Origin: Sarocladium kiliense
Lineage: Eukaryota > Ascomycota > Sordariomycetes > Hypocreales > Sarocladiaceae
Direction: 5' to 3'
Length of the DNA: 64,000 nucleotides
NCBI GenBank assembly: GCA_030734395.1
Contig: JAUZTG010000048.1
Span: 1,426,001-1,490,000 of the forward strand
Position numbers and translations under genes: made by a program. Shown here piece after piece: positions 20,695 through 30,879 of this stretch. The first letter of the stretch is position 1; each line of letters starts with the position of its first letter. Under the pieces are notes generated by a model. That model did not search any database. It was given only the letters and a program-made list of their open reading frames with translations, and was not told where the DNA came from.

Positions 20695-22368
20695 TCAATC
20701 TTGTGAGCCCTGTTGCTTCGAGTCTACTACAGCCGCTGCGGCCTCGTTGCGGATCTCTGCCTCTGTACGGTAAGACTTGAACTTTCTCGCCGGAACCCCC
20801 TTCGCAAACATCTCGTCAAGCTCCTGGTACGATCGACCAGTGGTCTCGGGTTGGTAGTAAAACAGATACAGAAGACAGAAGAAACACAATCCGCCAAATA
20901 TAAAGGCGATCTTGGCACCCAGATTTGCCTTGTCAGGGTTGAACATGAAGGGGATGACAAACTGCCACATGACGTTGATGGAATTTGCTACAGCGTAGCC
21001 GATGGCGATGGTTTTGACCCTGAGGCGAGAAGTCGAAGTCTCGGAAAGTAGGCCAAAGGCTGTGGATCCAATAGAGACGTTGTACCACCAGGAATAGATC
21101 AGAATGAAAGCAACAGTGCCTTGAACCACTGGTCTTTCCGTACCAAGGCCTAGACCGCCGGTAATGAGGAGGAAGACAGTGAGAATGCCGAGACCATAGA
21201 AGGTGAGGTTCCGACCACCAATGTAGTTGATGGTACCCGCAGCCATCAAGTTTCCCACAATGGAGAGAACTGGTTGAGCTATCTGGATCTTGAAGCTCAT
21301 CTCGGTAGAGTAGCCAGCAAGCTGCAGGTAGTATGTGAAGTACCCAGCGACAAAGGCAATGCCAGAGAAAGACTGAATGCACAAAGGCATGATAGAGATG
21401 ATGGTACGGCGGAGATTAGACTTGCGAAAGCATTCGGCATAGGTGACACCTTCCGTCTCTCGGCGAATCTCCTCCAGTGTGAGCTGAATCAGGGCAACCT
21501 TCTTCTCGGCCTGTTCAGGGGTATTGCCAAGTGCCCTAAGAGCCGTCACCGTCTTGTCCACACGACCCTTGGAAGCAAGCCACCATGGAGACTCCGGCAT
21601 AAACGGCAAGAAGGCGGTAGCGACCGCAGAGAATCCGAACTGACAGCAGAATACAGTGCGATAGGCCCAGCGCGACTCACTCTGGCCCGTGTAGTTGACA
21701 ACGATGAACGCGACGAGTGGTCCAATGCCATAAGCGACACCAATGAAGCAAGTGAAGAAGCCTCTGAGTCTGAGTGGAGCGATGTCGCTGATGTAGGAGA
21801 TCATGATTGTAACAATGAGACCGATTGCGACACCATTGAGCAGTTTGCCGCCGAAGAAAAGAGCGTTGGTTGTAGCTGCGAATTCCATGCCAACGGCACC
21901 AAAAGAAATGGCCAATGCAATAGCCAAAGTAGCCTTGCGTCCGATACGGTCTGCTATATCACCAGCGAGCAGAGAGAATATGACAGCACTGCCGAGGAAA
22001 CTATTAGACCTGCACACGTGTGTTCGCTCGCATAGGATTTCAACTTACGATGCGGTTGGGGCACCGCTAAAAGCTGATTGCCAACTCGCAGGAATCACCC
22101 AGTCGTTCCCATACTGATAGCCAAAATCCTTCCGGAATTGGGGGATTCCGATGACAGCACCTGCAGCTTGAGTGTCGAACGCAACGAGGATGATAGTCCA
22201 GCAGGCATAGAAGCACCAAAAGCAGGCCTTTTTGTGGCGGCTGAAGGCCTGAGTGAAAGTCTCGTCGTGATCTTCTTGGTCGGCAGCATGTCCAGCCACG
22301 CTTGTAGTATGGTCGATGTGCTCAGCATCTGTTCGGAGGGTATTCCCCTTCTCTTGGGAGTCAGCCAT
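20695..22368 (-). CDS. MFS sugar transporter (sugar porter family, lactose/alpha-glucoside permease-like)
   Basis: Two exons on the minus strand (22049-22368 and 20695-22000), separated by a 48-base intron, encode 541 residues. About twelve hydrophobic segments follow a charged 60-residue N-terminal tail. Sugar-porter signatures are GDIADRIGRKATLA (loop 2-3), PESPWWLASKGR at the start of the central loop, and PETTGRSYQELDEMF after the last helix. The opening ACFWCFYACWTIILVAFD and FRKDFGYQYGNDWVIPASWQSAF segments resemble fungal lactose/maltose-type permeases, so substrate could be a pentose, disaccharide or oligosaccharide. It would act in the plasma membrane. It is convergent with the DUF1593 gene and divergent from gluconokinase, from which it is separated by 1.37 kb. 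Confidence 0.9.
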
Positions 22369-23737
22369 AATTGCGTTGTTTAGAGCCAAAGTCTTCAAAT
22401 GGCAACAGAAACCTGACGAAACTGAAGATGGAATGTGGAATTGGTGGCCCCTATAAGAGCTTGACGCTTCTGACGGCGATATACCTTGGCCGGGGTTGCC
22501 CATGGGGAAGCTTATGCTCCCTGTGTCATCGGTTGCGGATTCCTAACGCAGGCTATGATTGGGGACGGGTGGTTCAAATTGCCTCTTCGGGATGAAGCCC
22601 AGCATCCCTGAAGCTCTAAGGTACCTTAGCTCATGATCGGCCAAAGTGGTCTGGGGAATGGTAAACTAAAGAAACAACCATTGCGGGGAAAATGCCACCC
22701 GTGCCACGGCCATGAAGACGCGCGGATACGTCTTTCGGTTAACTGGTCCTCCAGCTAGATGGTTTCGATACATGGACGCCAAGGAGGTAATATGGGGCCT
22801 GCAGGGAGGGACGGGTCTTGTGTGTGCTAAATGATCCGGTCGTACGCCTCACAATGTCGCTTGATGACTTCTGCAGCAGTTTGGTTGATTGCTAGCAGTT
22901 CCAGCCCTCCAGATCATCATGGACCGGTGAATTAGGAGTGATCTATCATAGACAGGTCACTGACAGCACGCGCTAAAGAGTCACTCATGCACATCGCTTC
23001 ACGCACAACTAGAAGGTTTACAACTTGCTTGTACATGCAGCCTAATGTCCTTGGCTAGATCGTACAAATTCTCAGCTGACGCCTGATCAATCAATATTGC
23101 GCTCCGAAAGCGGGAAACCTGGTCTCAAGCGGCAGCGGCTAGATAAATGGCCTGGTGCGTGATCCAACCGGTGCTGAGCACTGCGGGCCTCGATCTTTCA
23201 TTGTTTCAGGTTGAATTTGCAAATATTTTGCGTCCACTTGTAAGGAAAGGAGGCTTCGATCGACCGTTTGCAAATCTCATTCTTTACCTCCCCACCTAGG
23301 CAGTGTAAGCGATCACCAAGGTTTAAGCGTGTGGCTATGACAAGGCTATTAGGTGTAGAAGTGGACATAGCACAATTGTTCTTTGTCAAAATTATGACCT
23401 CAAAGATATTCTTTCTTCTTCAATTCAAGTGATGATATAAGTAGAACCGCTAGGTAACAGTCTCTGTTGTTATTCAAGCCTCGGAGTTGCGTCGACCGTT
23501 TGTACCAGAGTGAGGTTGTTACAAGTTATGACGTCGCATATCGGAGTTTCATTCCGCGTCTATAAATAAACTTCTGCACAGTTACTGCGTTTTCTCTATC
23601 CGCTTCCTGCGAACCTCCTGATAACCCAATTATCTACAGCAGGCTTTCTACTCGCATACTCGTCAATTGTTGAATCGCTGAACACAGCGGATACATTGCA
23701 CCAAGGTCTTCCCTCTGCCATCAAGCCGGCCGGGAAG
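22369..23737. promoter_or_regulatory. Divergent promoter region of transporter and gluconokinase
   Basis: A 1.37 kb interval between divergent starts. No supported coding region. TATAAATA-like sequence occurs at 23561-23569 on the gluconokinase side, about 170 bases before its ATG. A CGGTTAA sequence near 22736-22742 is close to the AraR-like pattern CGGDTAAW but has C instead of A/T at the last place. Confidence 0.45.
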
Positions 23738-24382
23738 ATGAATGGAAATTCCAACAGCGTCCCCAATTCAAGCAAAGACTTCCCATGGGTCGTGTTCGTA
23801 TCAGGCCCTACTGCGTCAGGCAAGTCCTCGATCGCTAAGTATCTAGCCTCGCAACTTGGCGCCCGCTTCATCGAGGGTGATGATGTAAGGATACACCATG
23901 CGCTGATAATACCGGCCTGTTTTTATTCACAAGGATCGCAGTTTCACCCCAAGGCAAACATCAATAAAATGCAAAGAGGCGAGCCCCTGAATGACTCCGA
24001 CCGTCAGGGTTGGCTTGAGGCTCTTAGTGAGCATGCCTCAGTTGACCCAGATGAGGCCGGCTCGCGTCACATCATCGTGACATGTTCTGCCCTCAAGCGC
24101 GAGTACAGAGACACCCTGCGTGAATGTTGTCGACACCGTGGAGACTTGAGAATCCACAACCTGTTTCTCGATGCACCAGAGTCTGTGCTACAAGAACGAG
24201 CCGAGCGCAGAAAAGGCCATTTTGTAGATCCGCATCTTGTTGGGTCACAATTTGAGATTTTAGAGAGACCCGGGATCGATGAGAAGGATACGATGGTACT
24301 TAGCGTGGTTCCGTCACTTGAAGCAGTTCAGCGTGATGCACTCGATCTTGTTTCTGAGATGCTGCAGAGGGGATGCCAGTAA
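23738..24382 (+). CDS. Gluconokinase
   Basis: Two exons (23738-23884, 23942-24382) encode 195 residues, normal for the GntK type. The P-loop GPTASGKS lies at residues 23-30. The junction restores FIEGDDFHPKANINKM, the family hallmark, and GEPLNDSDRQGWL follows. Later motifs are CSALKREYRDTLR, LFLDAPE, RKGHFVDPHLVGSQFEILERP and the C-terminal helix. The enzyme phosphorylates D-gluconate to 6-phosphogluconate, which enters the oxidative pentose phosphate branch. The 57-base intron (GTAAGG...CGCAG) is a multiple of three with no stop. An unspliced message would therefore carry a 19-residue insert inside the substrate loop, which homologues lack. Confidence 0.9.
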   Translation: MNGNSNSVPNSSKDFPWVVFVSGPTASGKSSIAKYLASQLGARFIEGDDVRIHHALIIPACFYSQGSQFHPKANINKMQRGEPLNDSDRQGWLEALSEHASVDPDEAGSRHIIVTCSALKREYRDTLRECCRHRGDLRIHNLFLDAPESVLQERAERRKGHFVDPHLVGSQFEILERPGIDEKDTMVLSVVPSLEAVQRDALDLVSEMLQRGCQ

Positions 24383-24534
24383 AGCAAGCACGCTACGCAT
24401 GTATTTTCATAATATGACGGTGGCCTGGAATTATTATGTTCACTTCCGCTTTCGCTTGTACGGTATTCAAGGTCACACATAACTCTTCTCTTGTGCTCTC
24501 CTCTAATGTGTTGTCCTCTGAATGCGATGCATGG

Positions 24535-24612
24535 CTCAGGGAAGTGAAGTAAGTGACTCAGGGAAGTAAGTGACTTGGTGAAGTGGCATAGCGAAGTCGC
24601 TCAGTGAAGAGC
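24535..24612. repeat. Short imperfect tandem repeats
   Basis: The 17-base unit CTCAGGGAAGTAAGTGA is exact at 24557-24573. It is preceded by a near copy at 24535-24556 that carries an extra GAAGT. Weaker derivatives (CTTGGTGAAGT, GCTCAGTGAAG) follow to about 24612. This is visible by eye; function and genome-wide copy number are unknown. Confidence 0.55.
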
Positions 24613-25210
24613 GTAAAGATATCCGCGCGGGCTGGCAAGAAAGTTTGGGAACATGTTGCTCGCCCACAGGTTTCATTTGTTCCAGCATGCCCCGGGCGCG
24701 TCCCACCTCAGGCCTGAATCTGAGCGACCCCCAAGTCAAATACGTCCCCTTCCGTGAAAACCTTTAGCTCTGCGTAAAGGCCTACTAGTCACGCCGCGCA
24801 CGGTTGAGGGGAGAGGGTTACTGGTCAGGTCTTGGACACGGCCTTGCTATTAATCCCCCATCGCCCTGCTAAAGCCTCTTATAATCAGCCTCCAATCACC
24901 TTCTTAGAGATATAGGTTCGACATATTGAAACAGGCCCTCAAGGAAGCAGGGTACTTTATCAATTTACTAGTATAAGACACCGGGAGATTCGCTCTAACA
25001 TATCCAGTTGTTCCTTGATCACAATAAGCCAACCACGAAACAGCTGTGCCGTCGGACAAATGAGCGGATCTCATATGCAGTCAACATGGTGTAAATGGCA
25101 CCTAGGGGTTTGTGTTGGAGTATGCTGAACAAATTGAGTTGTTTCGAGCCTTGCTAAGTAGCGCCGTCAACTCAGGAGACTACTCGTATTCCTCACGAGA
25201 CTTTGTGCTA

Positions 25211-25399
25211 CTAAATACTAAATCGCAACCTTTTTGCCTTGTTAGACCGCCAGTACTCCTCCATGGTCGTCAGATCCTTCAACTCCCTAGAATCTTCACT
25301 TTTAGCGGCTCTAAAGTACACACCATAAGTACAGATAGCCAAGAGCGATAAGTGCAGCGCAAGAAACGCATTCGGCCCGTCATTTTGATTAGCCCAAAT
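25211..25399 (-). pseudogene. Possible remnant of a small membrane protein
   Basis: An open frame on the minus strand of about 62 codons, bounded upstream by TAA and lacking a convincing start. It encodes a hydrophobic stretch (FLALHLSLLAICTYGVYF) followed by a charged tail (SEDSRELKDLTTMEEYW). It looks more protein-like than its AT-rich surroundings, but I do not recognise it. It could be a last exon of a decayed gene or chance. Confidence 0.2.
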
Positions 25400-25646
25400 T
25401 TAATTATAAGTGTCATCCAGAAGTAATGTCCGTAAACACTAATAATTAGGCAGGATCAGATAACATAACCCGCTAAACTCCAGACATTCCTTAATCACTA
25501 TCTCGCACATTTCGTGACTTAAGATTACTCATCCCCCAAACCCTTTGAATGCATTCCTGTTCTATAGGTCCTTTTTTATATTTAATACTATTGTTGTTCA
25601 AAGTCCAATTAGGCAGAAGAAACCTCTGCCCTGTACAAATCCAGGA

Positions 25647-26558
25647 TCAGCCCACACCGGGGAACACTATCTCAGCCTTCGGCGTGTCTGTAAGATCAGG
25701 CATCAGGCCCGTCCAGCTATTAAGAAAAGGCTGACCAAGAGGGTCAGAAGAGTCGATAGGAGGCCACAGCAACGGGTCAATGATAGTCGGGTAATCACCC
25801 TCAATGCCTGATGACATAGAGGGCCTTTTAGTCGACTCTTCAAGCAGGGTGTCGGAGGGTTTAACGTCTAGCGCAAAGGAAGCGCAAGAAAGTTTCTGTA
25901 TAGGATCCATCGGCTGCTGAAGATCATTCGACTGTTGTGGTATTTCTTCAGATGAAAGACAGGGTTGAGGCATGGTATTGTCGCCGAGGTAATAGTTCAT
26001 AAAGGAGAATAGGCTCTGTCCGGTTCCTGACGACAACATAGTGCTGTGGGCTGCTGATGGAGACCAACAAGTCTCACAATCTTGTAAACTAGTGCTGTTA
26101 TGTCCCTCGCTCAGAATGTCGACATTCATCCCAGGAGCTTCACTAGTCCCTCGAAGCCTACCGTATGCCTGGTCATATGAACAACTCTCTCGCAACACCC
26201 TGAGACTTTCCCCTCCGCTATCATTTTGACCACAGATGGCGTCAAGTACGCGTTCGCGTCGATGAACTTGTTCGCGCAGTAAGTTAGCCTCATCCTTCAG
26301 GCTACGCTTTGACGTCCAGGTGCGATCGGTGAAGTGGCAATCGATGTTTCGGGTCTTGCACCGGTCGCAGGGATTCTCGCCAGTACACTCGAGGTAAAAG
26401 TATGTCAGTATCTAGACCAAAGGACGTGGTATAGAGTAGTAGGAAAATCAGTGATTGGAACACACCTTTGCCCTCTTCTCACGGCAAGATTCGCAAGCAG
26501 CACGTGTGATTCGCTGGCGCGCACGCCTAAAGGGTTTAGAAGCCCGAGAAGTCGCCAT
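25647..26558 (-). CDS. Short Zn2Cys6 transcription factor
   Basis: Two exons on the minus strand (26466-26558 and 25647-26387) encode 277 residues. The Zn2Cys6 cluster is complete (cysteines 22, 25, 32, 38, 41, 48). The intron lies just before the codon of the third cysteine, and splicing is needed to make the motif. The cluster is followed by WTSKRSLKDEANLLREQVHRRERVLDAI, split by charge and heptads like a short dimerisation coiled coil. The rest is acidic, S/P/Q-rich and disordered, with no fungal regulatory domain. This short layout is common among pathway-specific regulators, but no biosynthetic cluster is seen nearby. Target genes are unknown; the AA9, NmrA-like and aldo-keto reductase genes are the closest candidates. 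Confidence 0.78.
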
Positions 26559-28743
26559 GATTGAATTGAGTCGGTGGCCTTGTGTGCTCTCGGCTAGGAG
26601 GTATTTGTGAAGAATATCAAATCTAGCAGGCAACACCTTGAGGTTGAAAGTAATAGCTGTTACTGGGTTGTTTAGAACAGCGGATACTGTCCAGGTATGG
26701 CACAGAAGTGGTGGTGGTCGAGTGGAAGTAAGACAGATGTTTAGAGGAGAACCAGTATCGCAAGAAGACAGGAGGGGTGAAATGGCCTCCGCTATAAAGA
26801 ATAAGAAGATTAAATGTGCCTGTCATCCTGGTGCATTCGGCTGGATACTTCACCTTTTTGGAGTTACCTGCAAATCAGGCAAGAATCATCTGTTCGTTTG
26901 CGAATTACATGATTCCGGAACAAAGCCCGATTGAATGACGTCGGGAACAGCGCTGCAGTGGGAGGAGGAGACTTTCCGAGGGAATGTGATGAATTAGGTT
27001 TCGCGACCATTAGCTTCTGATGAACAAGGAGCGAGAGTCAACAGAGGCTACAAGCAAGATCAGGCACGAGAAGCACATGCGAATGAACCATTGTACCCCA
27101 CAGTATCCAATGTGAGCCCCCACCACCTCTTATGGAATCTGCTCGGAGGTCATCCAGCTAATGGTAATCGCCGGAGGGGTTCCGAAGAGGCTTTGCGCCG
27201 GTCCAAGGCAGTACATCAGTTGCAGGTTCACAGAACATTTGGAGTGGAGGCGTGTTGGAATGGAATTGTAGTTTCGATATCCATTTGCACGTTTCGCAAA
27301 GAAACTTGACCTGCGCCAGATATCGCCACCATGTGTCTTACACCAGCAGTCGCTTTGGTTACGGATCTCACGTCATCTTGGTGGACTCGAAGTTATGCTT
27401 TCACAACCTAGCAACTTTGAAAACCGCTAGTAGCCGCCGAGTCGAAGTGGTGGATGCCTGTGATTCGAAGCAGACGACCACTGAGCGGCGTAGCACAGCA
27501 AGGATCGGCGACTGTAGGCCGTGAGAAAGTGGCTTGTCAGAGGCACCATCGAAGTCTGGAGCAAAAGGCGGCTAAATGAATGGGTGTACTTGTACTTTAT
27601 CGAGGGAATACAAAACATGTCGCCCCCCTTGAGGAGGCTCTGGTGTGCTGTGCTTAAGATGACCACTATGGCTTCCCATTTCGAGGACCGTCGGTAGCCA
27701 CGCCGTAAGGACCCCTCCGCGGATATCAACTTTGGCGGCCCCTCGGGCAAGTCCTCTCACTCTCCACTGCTGTCATAGTTGCATGCCACCATCCACCCAT
27801 CGCGCGGCCTCTCCCAGGCAGTGATGGAGGCCATATCGCGGCTCTCGTCCGGATCGGTGATCCCTCCTTGTCAGCGCCTGATGTGGCCACTAAACCTGTT
27901 GACATTGATGCCCTTTCTGAGCAAACTCTGAAGCCATGTTCTCACAATGACGACACAGTGCAAGCCTGCCATCTCTCATCCGCCAGCAACCGAAAAGATC
28001 GCACGCGTAAGTGACGGACGTCTCCAGCAACATGCTTGAAAGAGAGGCACCTTGAACAGCTTGAGGCAAGTGCTAGACAGCAAGGAATTTCCAGCGGCTG
28101 TTGCCTTCCTCTGCAAGAGCCCTTCTTGACGCGGCTTGTATCGTGGAACCTTCATTACACGCGCAGGGTCACATCAGTTCAACTAGAATCTTTGCGCTTC
28201 TAAATTTGAAGTCAGCCGTCTCTTTTGCAAGCCTCAAGAGGCGAAACGCTCGGTGCAGCCCCCTTCTGCGCCTTGTAGTACCGCGCGGAGAACGAAGAAC
28301 ACGATATTCACGACGGCCATGGCGCGCTCTCACTCTTGCCCCGGGACCGCACATTTAGCGCAATCTCTTCGTCGCTGCCAGAAAGCGTAGGCTCATATCG
28401 CCCACTCCGTGTCATCCAGTATCATGTACTGGCGCCTCGACGATGCTCGATGCACCCTATCGAGGTTGATGATTTTTACGGTCTCGCTTTTTGCATAGCA
28501 TGCCACCCCCCTACATCGTCGATTGGCGTTATGTGTGAGCCGCTATGAGCGTCTTAACATTGGGATTTCCCGTATACACTGCACTGCCCTTGTCTGTACG
28601 ATGGATGGGGGCCATTGCGGCCATGGCTTGTCCACTGGCCTTACAACCCAAGAGACTCTGTTTCTAAGCAGCCCAAAACTCATTTTCAATTGATATGCCT
28701 TCCTAATAAAACAGGTTTAAGATACTGCCTCGTTAGCTGTAAT
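26559..28743. other. Gene-poor 2.2 kb region
   Basis: Only short open frames without recognisable similarity occur on either strand. The region separates the short Zn2Cys6 gene from the NmrA-like gene. I saw no intact transposon ends. It may contain eroded sequence. Confidence 0.45.
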
Positions 28744-29958
28744 TTACCGGTGAGACCGCTTGGCTCTTTTATTACTGTTGGGCTTCATATCGCCACTGTA
28801 CATCTTGAAAAAGTCGACTGGCTCTGTTGGATGCTCGCCCGTAACGTCGTGGAACGCCGTGGTCGAGATGTAATTCGTTTTGCCCTCACGCACCAGGCTA
28901 TAGTATTCGAGCAGGTATTGCAGCTCTGACTGGTCGCTTTCAGATTGGGCTTTGAGGACACGCTTCGCCTCGGCTCTGTGCGCAATGCATTAGCGGCCGC
29001 AGCCTCTGAGGCTCGACTCCAATATCACGACTTACTGGGAGATGTTCTCAAATCGTATTCCAATGCCCATGGCTTGAGATGCTGCAGTTGCCAGCTCATT
29101 GCCAGCGCAGAGCATTGGTCCTAGTAGAAATGTCAATGACGTTTACCTCCAAGCGGTGGGCAGTTCTGAACTTACCTGTGACAATCATCATCTGTCCTCT
29201 ATGTCTATCGTCAAGACCATGTTGTCCTTTCCCTGTGAGCACGCATGCCGCGACATGCGCGACATCCTTGAGGACCTTTAGTGGGTGTTCATGACCAGAG
29301 GCAGTCCGGAAACTTACGCCAAGTGCCACTGGCGCGAACTTGTGGCTTTCGCCAATTGGCAATGGCAGAACGCCCTCTTCTTTCACTTGAGGTGCATACA
29401 AAAGGAGATTCTCGGCGTAGAAGCCAGCCCTGAAATCTCTCGATCAGTCCATGTGCTTGACCAAGTTCTCATCTCCAGCACGTACCTGATCACACAAGGC
29501 GAGCCGCCAGTCGGGGTATTCGTGTCGCCCTTGGTCTGCATCACCAGCGTCTCGAGATCGATAAACTCGCGGAGACGCGGCTGCTTCTTTGAATCGGCAT
29601 AATCACAGCCCGCCGAGCTGATGAGACACACATTGGGAATGCCAACCTGCTTCGCCGCCTCGACAAGCTCCACACAGATGTCATACTTCTCAGCGTGGGC
29701 AGGCGGCACGACGCAGATAGTGTCGCAGTTCATCATCTTCAAGGACTTGGCCATGTCCTTTAAACGACCGGGCACGTGAGGCACGACCGTGGCGCCCATG
29801 CTCTGGAGCTCCTGTGCCTTCTGGGTTTTGAGGTCCATGGCGAGGCCAGTGACGGAGTCTACTTTCTTTGAAAAGTCAGCGTGGGTGAGGATGAGCTCGG
29901 CGATGGCGAAGCCGGTGTTGCCGTCGACGGCGGTGATGCAGACGTTGCGGGGAGACAT
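28744..29958 (-). CDS. NmrA-like family NAD(P)-binding protein
   Basis: Five exons on the minus strand (29486-29958, 29318-29429, 29176-29266, 29036-29120, 28744-28975) encode 330 residues. The N-terminus has a Rossmann strand and glycine-rich loop (VCITAVDGNTGFAIAELIL). CDTICVVPPAHAEKYD and VCLISSAGCDYAD follow as in NmrA/HSCARG-like atypical short-chain dehydrogenases. These lack the usual YxxxK catalytic pair and often act as redox sensors or regulators. The third exon can begin at 29266 (GDVAHVA, preferred from family memory) or 29275 (adding VLK). Four introns in about 1.2 kb is dense. Partners are unknown; a regulatory role with a nearby transcription factor is only a guess. Confidence 0.82.
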
Positions 29959-30879
29959 GGCTGTGGTATAGCGTGGTGTAAGTGATTTGGTATTGAATAG
30001 GCCGCGTTCAGTTTGTATGGAATTTACAAAGGTTTACATACACTCTGGGTCAAAGGAGCAGCAGAAGTCTCTTTTAGTCTTAATATAATGATAATCTCGC
30101 CTGGAGCTGACAGTGGCGACGCTGCATCGGCGCCAGCATTGTCAGCCGTGGAATGTCAGGACCAGCCTCGCCGGGGGGGGGCTTCAGTCGCATCTTCACT
30201 GCCGAATGTGGATAGCTCCCACCGGAGCCTTTTCTACGTGAGAGATCAGCTCCGCATAGACGATGGTCATGGATTCAAGGCAAGATGTTTCAAGCCTTGA
30301 GCGGAGGAGATTCTCCGCTTTATCGGCCTGTCTTTGGCGTACGACGGACATCGGCTGCGGGTTTGCGAACAGGGGACAGCTCCTTTGACAGAGTATGGAG
30401 GATAGGATTGCTCGAAGCGCCCGATCTGCTGCCAAGTGTTGATTTCATATCACAAATTAGGACTTTGCTCCGCATGGTTCCGACTTGGCTTATATGCCTT
30501 TACCGAGCTCTACCTCACCCAGTACGTCCGCACACCACACTTGAATGATCATGGACAAATCAGCACAGACAAGTCTCGAAAGGATACACTGGATGCCGAG
30601 ATTATTGATTAGTTCCAGCCATTGCGGAAAGTAGTCCGTACCCCAATCTCGATCAAACCCAGGAACGGCTCCCATGACCCCAACACGGTTGACATTATAT
30701 ATCAACCAACGCTCTGTCACCCTGGCATCACAACATCGTGACGACACAATCCCAGTCTCCCCCGCAAGCTCTGGGCATGTCGCTATTGATATTATGACTG
30801 GTCGATAAGCTCCGATCCATCCCAGGGATTTGGCGGGAAGTGCCGGAGGAATGGGTCCGCCCCGACGCGGCGGCAAGCG
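29959..30879. other. Intergenic region, nothing recognised
   Basis: This is the upstream region of the NmrA-like gene followed by sequence leading into the catalase remnant. A GGGGGGGG run occurs at 30174-30181. No supported coding region. Confidence 0.4.

Larger units (their letters stand above)
24383..25646. other. AT-richer non-coding region downstream of gluconokinase
   Basis: About 1.26 kb with no intact gene, containing short imperfect repeats at 24535-24612 and an open fragment on the minus strand at 25211-25399. From about 24860 to 25560 it is AT-rich, with many TTAGTA/TACTAA-like words, suggesting a decayed region. Confidence 0.45.

Noticed and set aside
21274..22035. A 253-codon plus-strand frame
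   Set aside because: Antisense to the sugar transporter, whose membrane-segment codons keep the opposite strand open; the translated composition is not protein-like.
25647..26558. The short Zn2Cys6 factor as a toxin-cluster regulator of the AflR type
   Set aside because: Size and layout are similar, but no biosynthetic enzymes lie nearby, so the assignment has no support.
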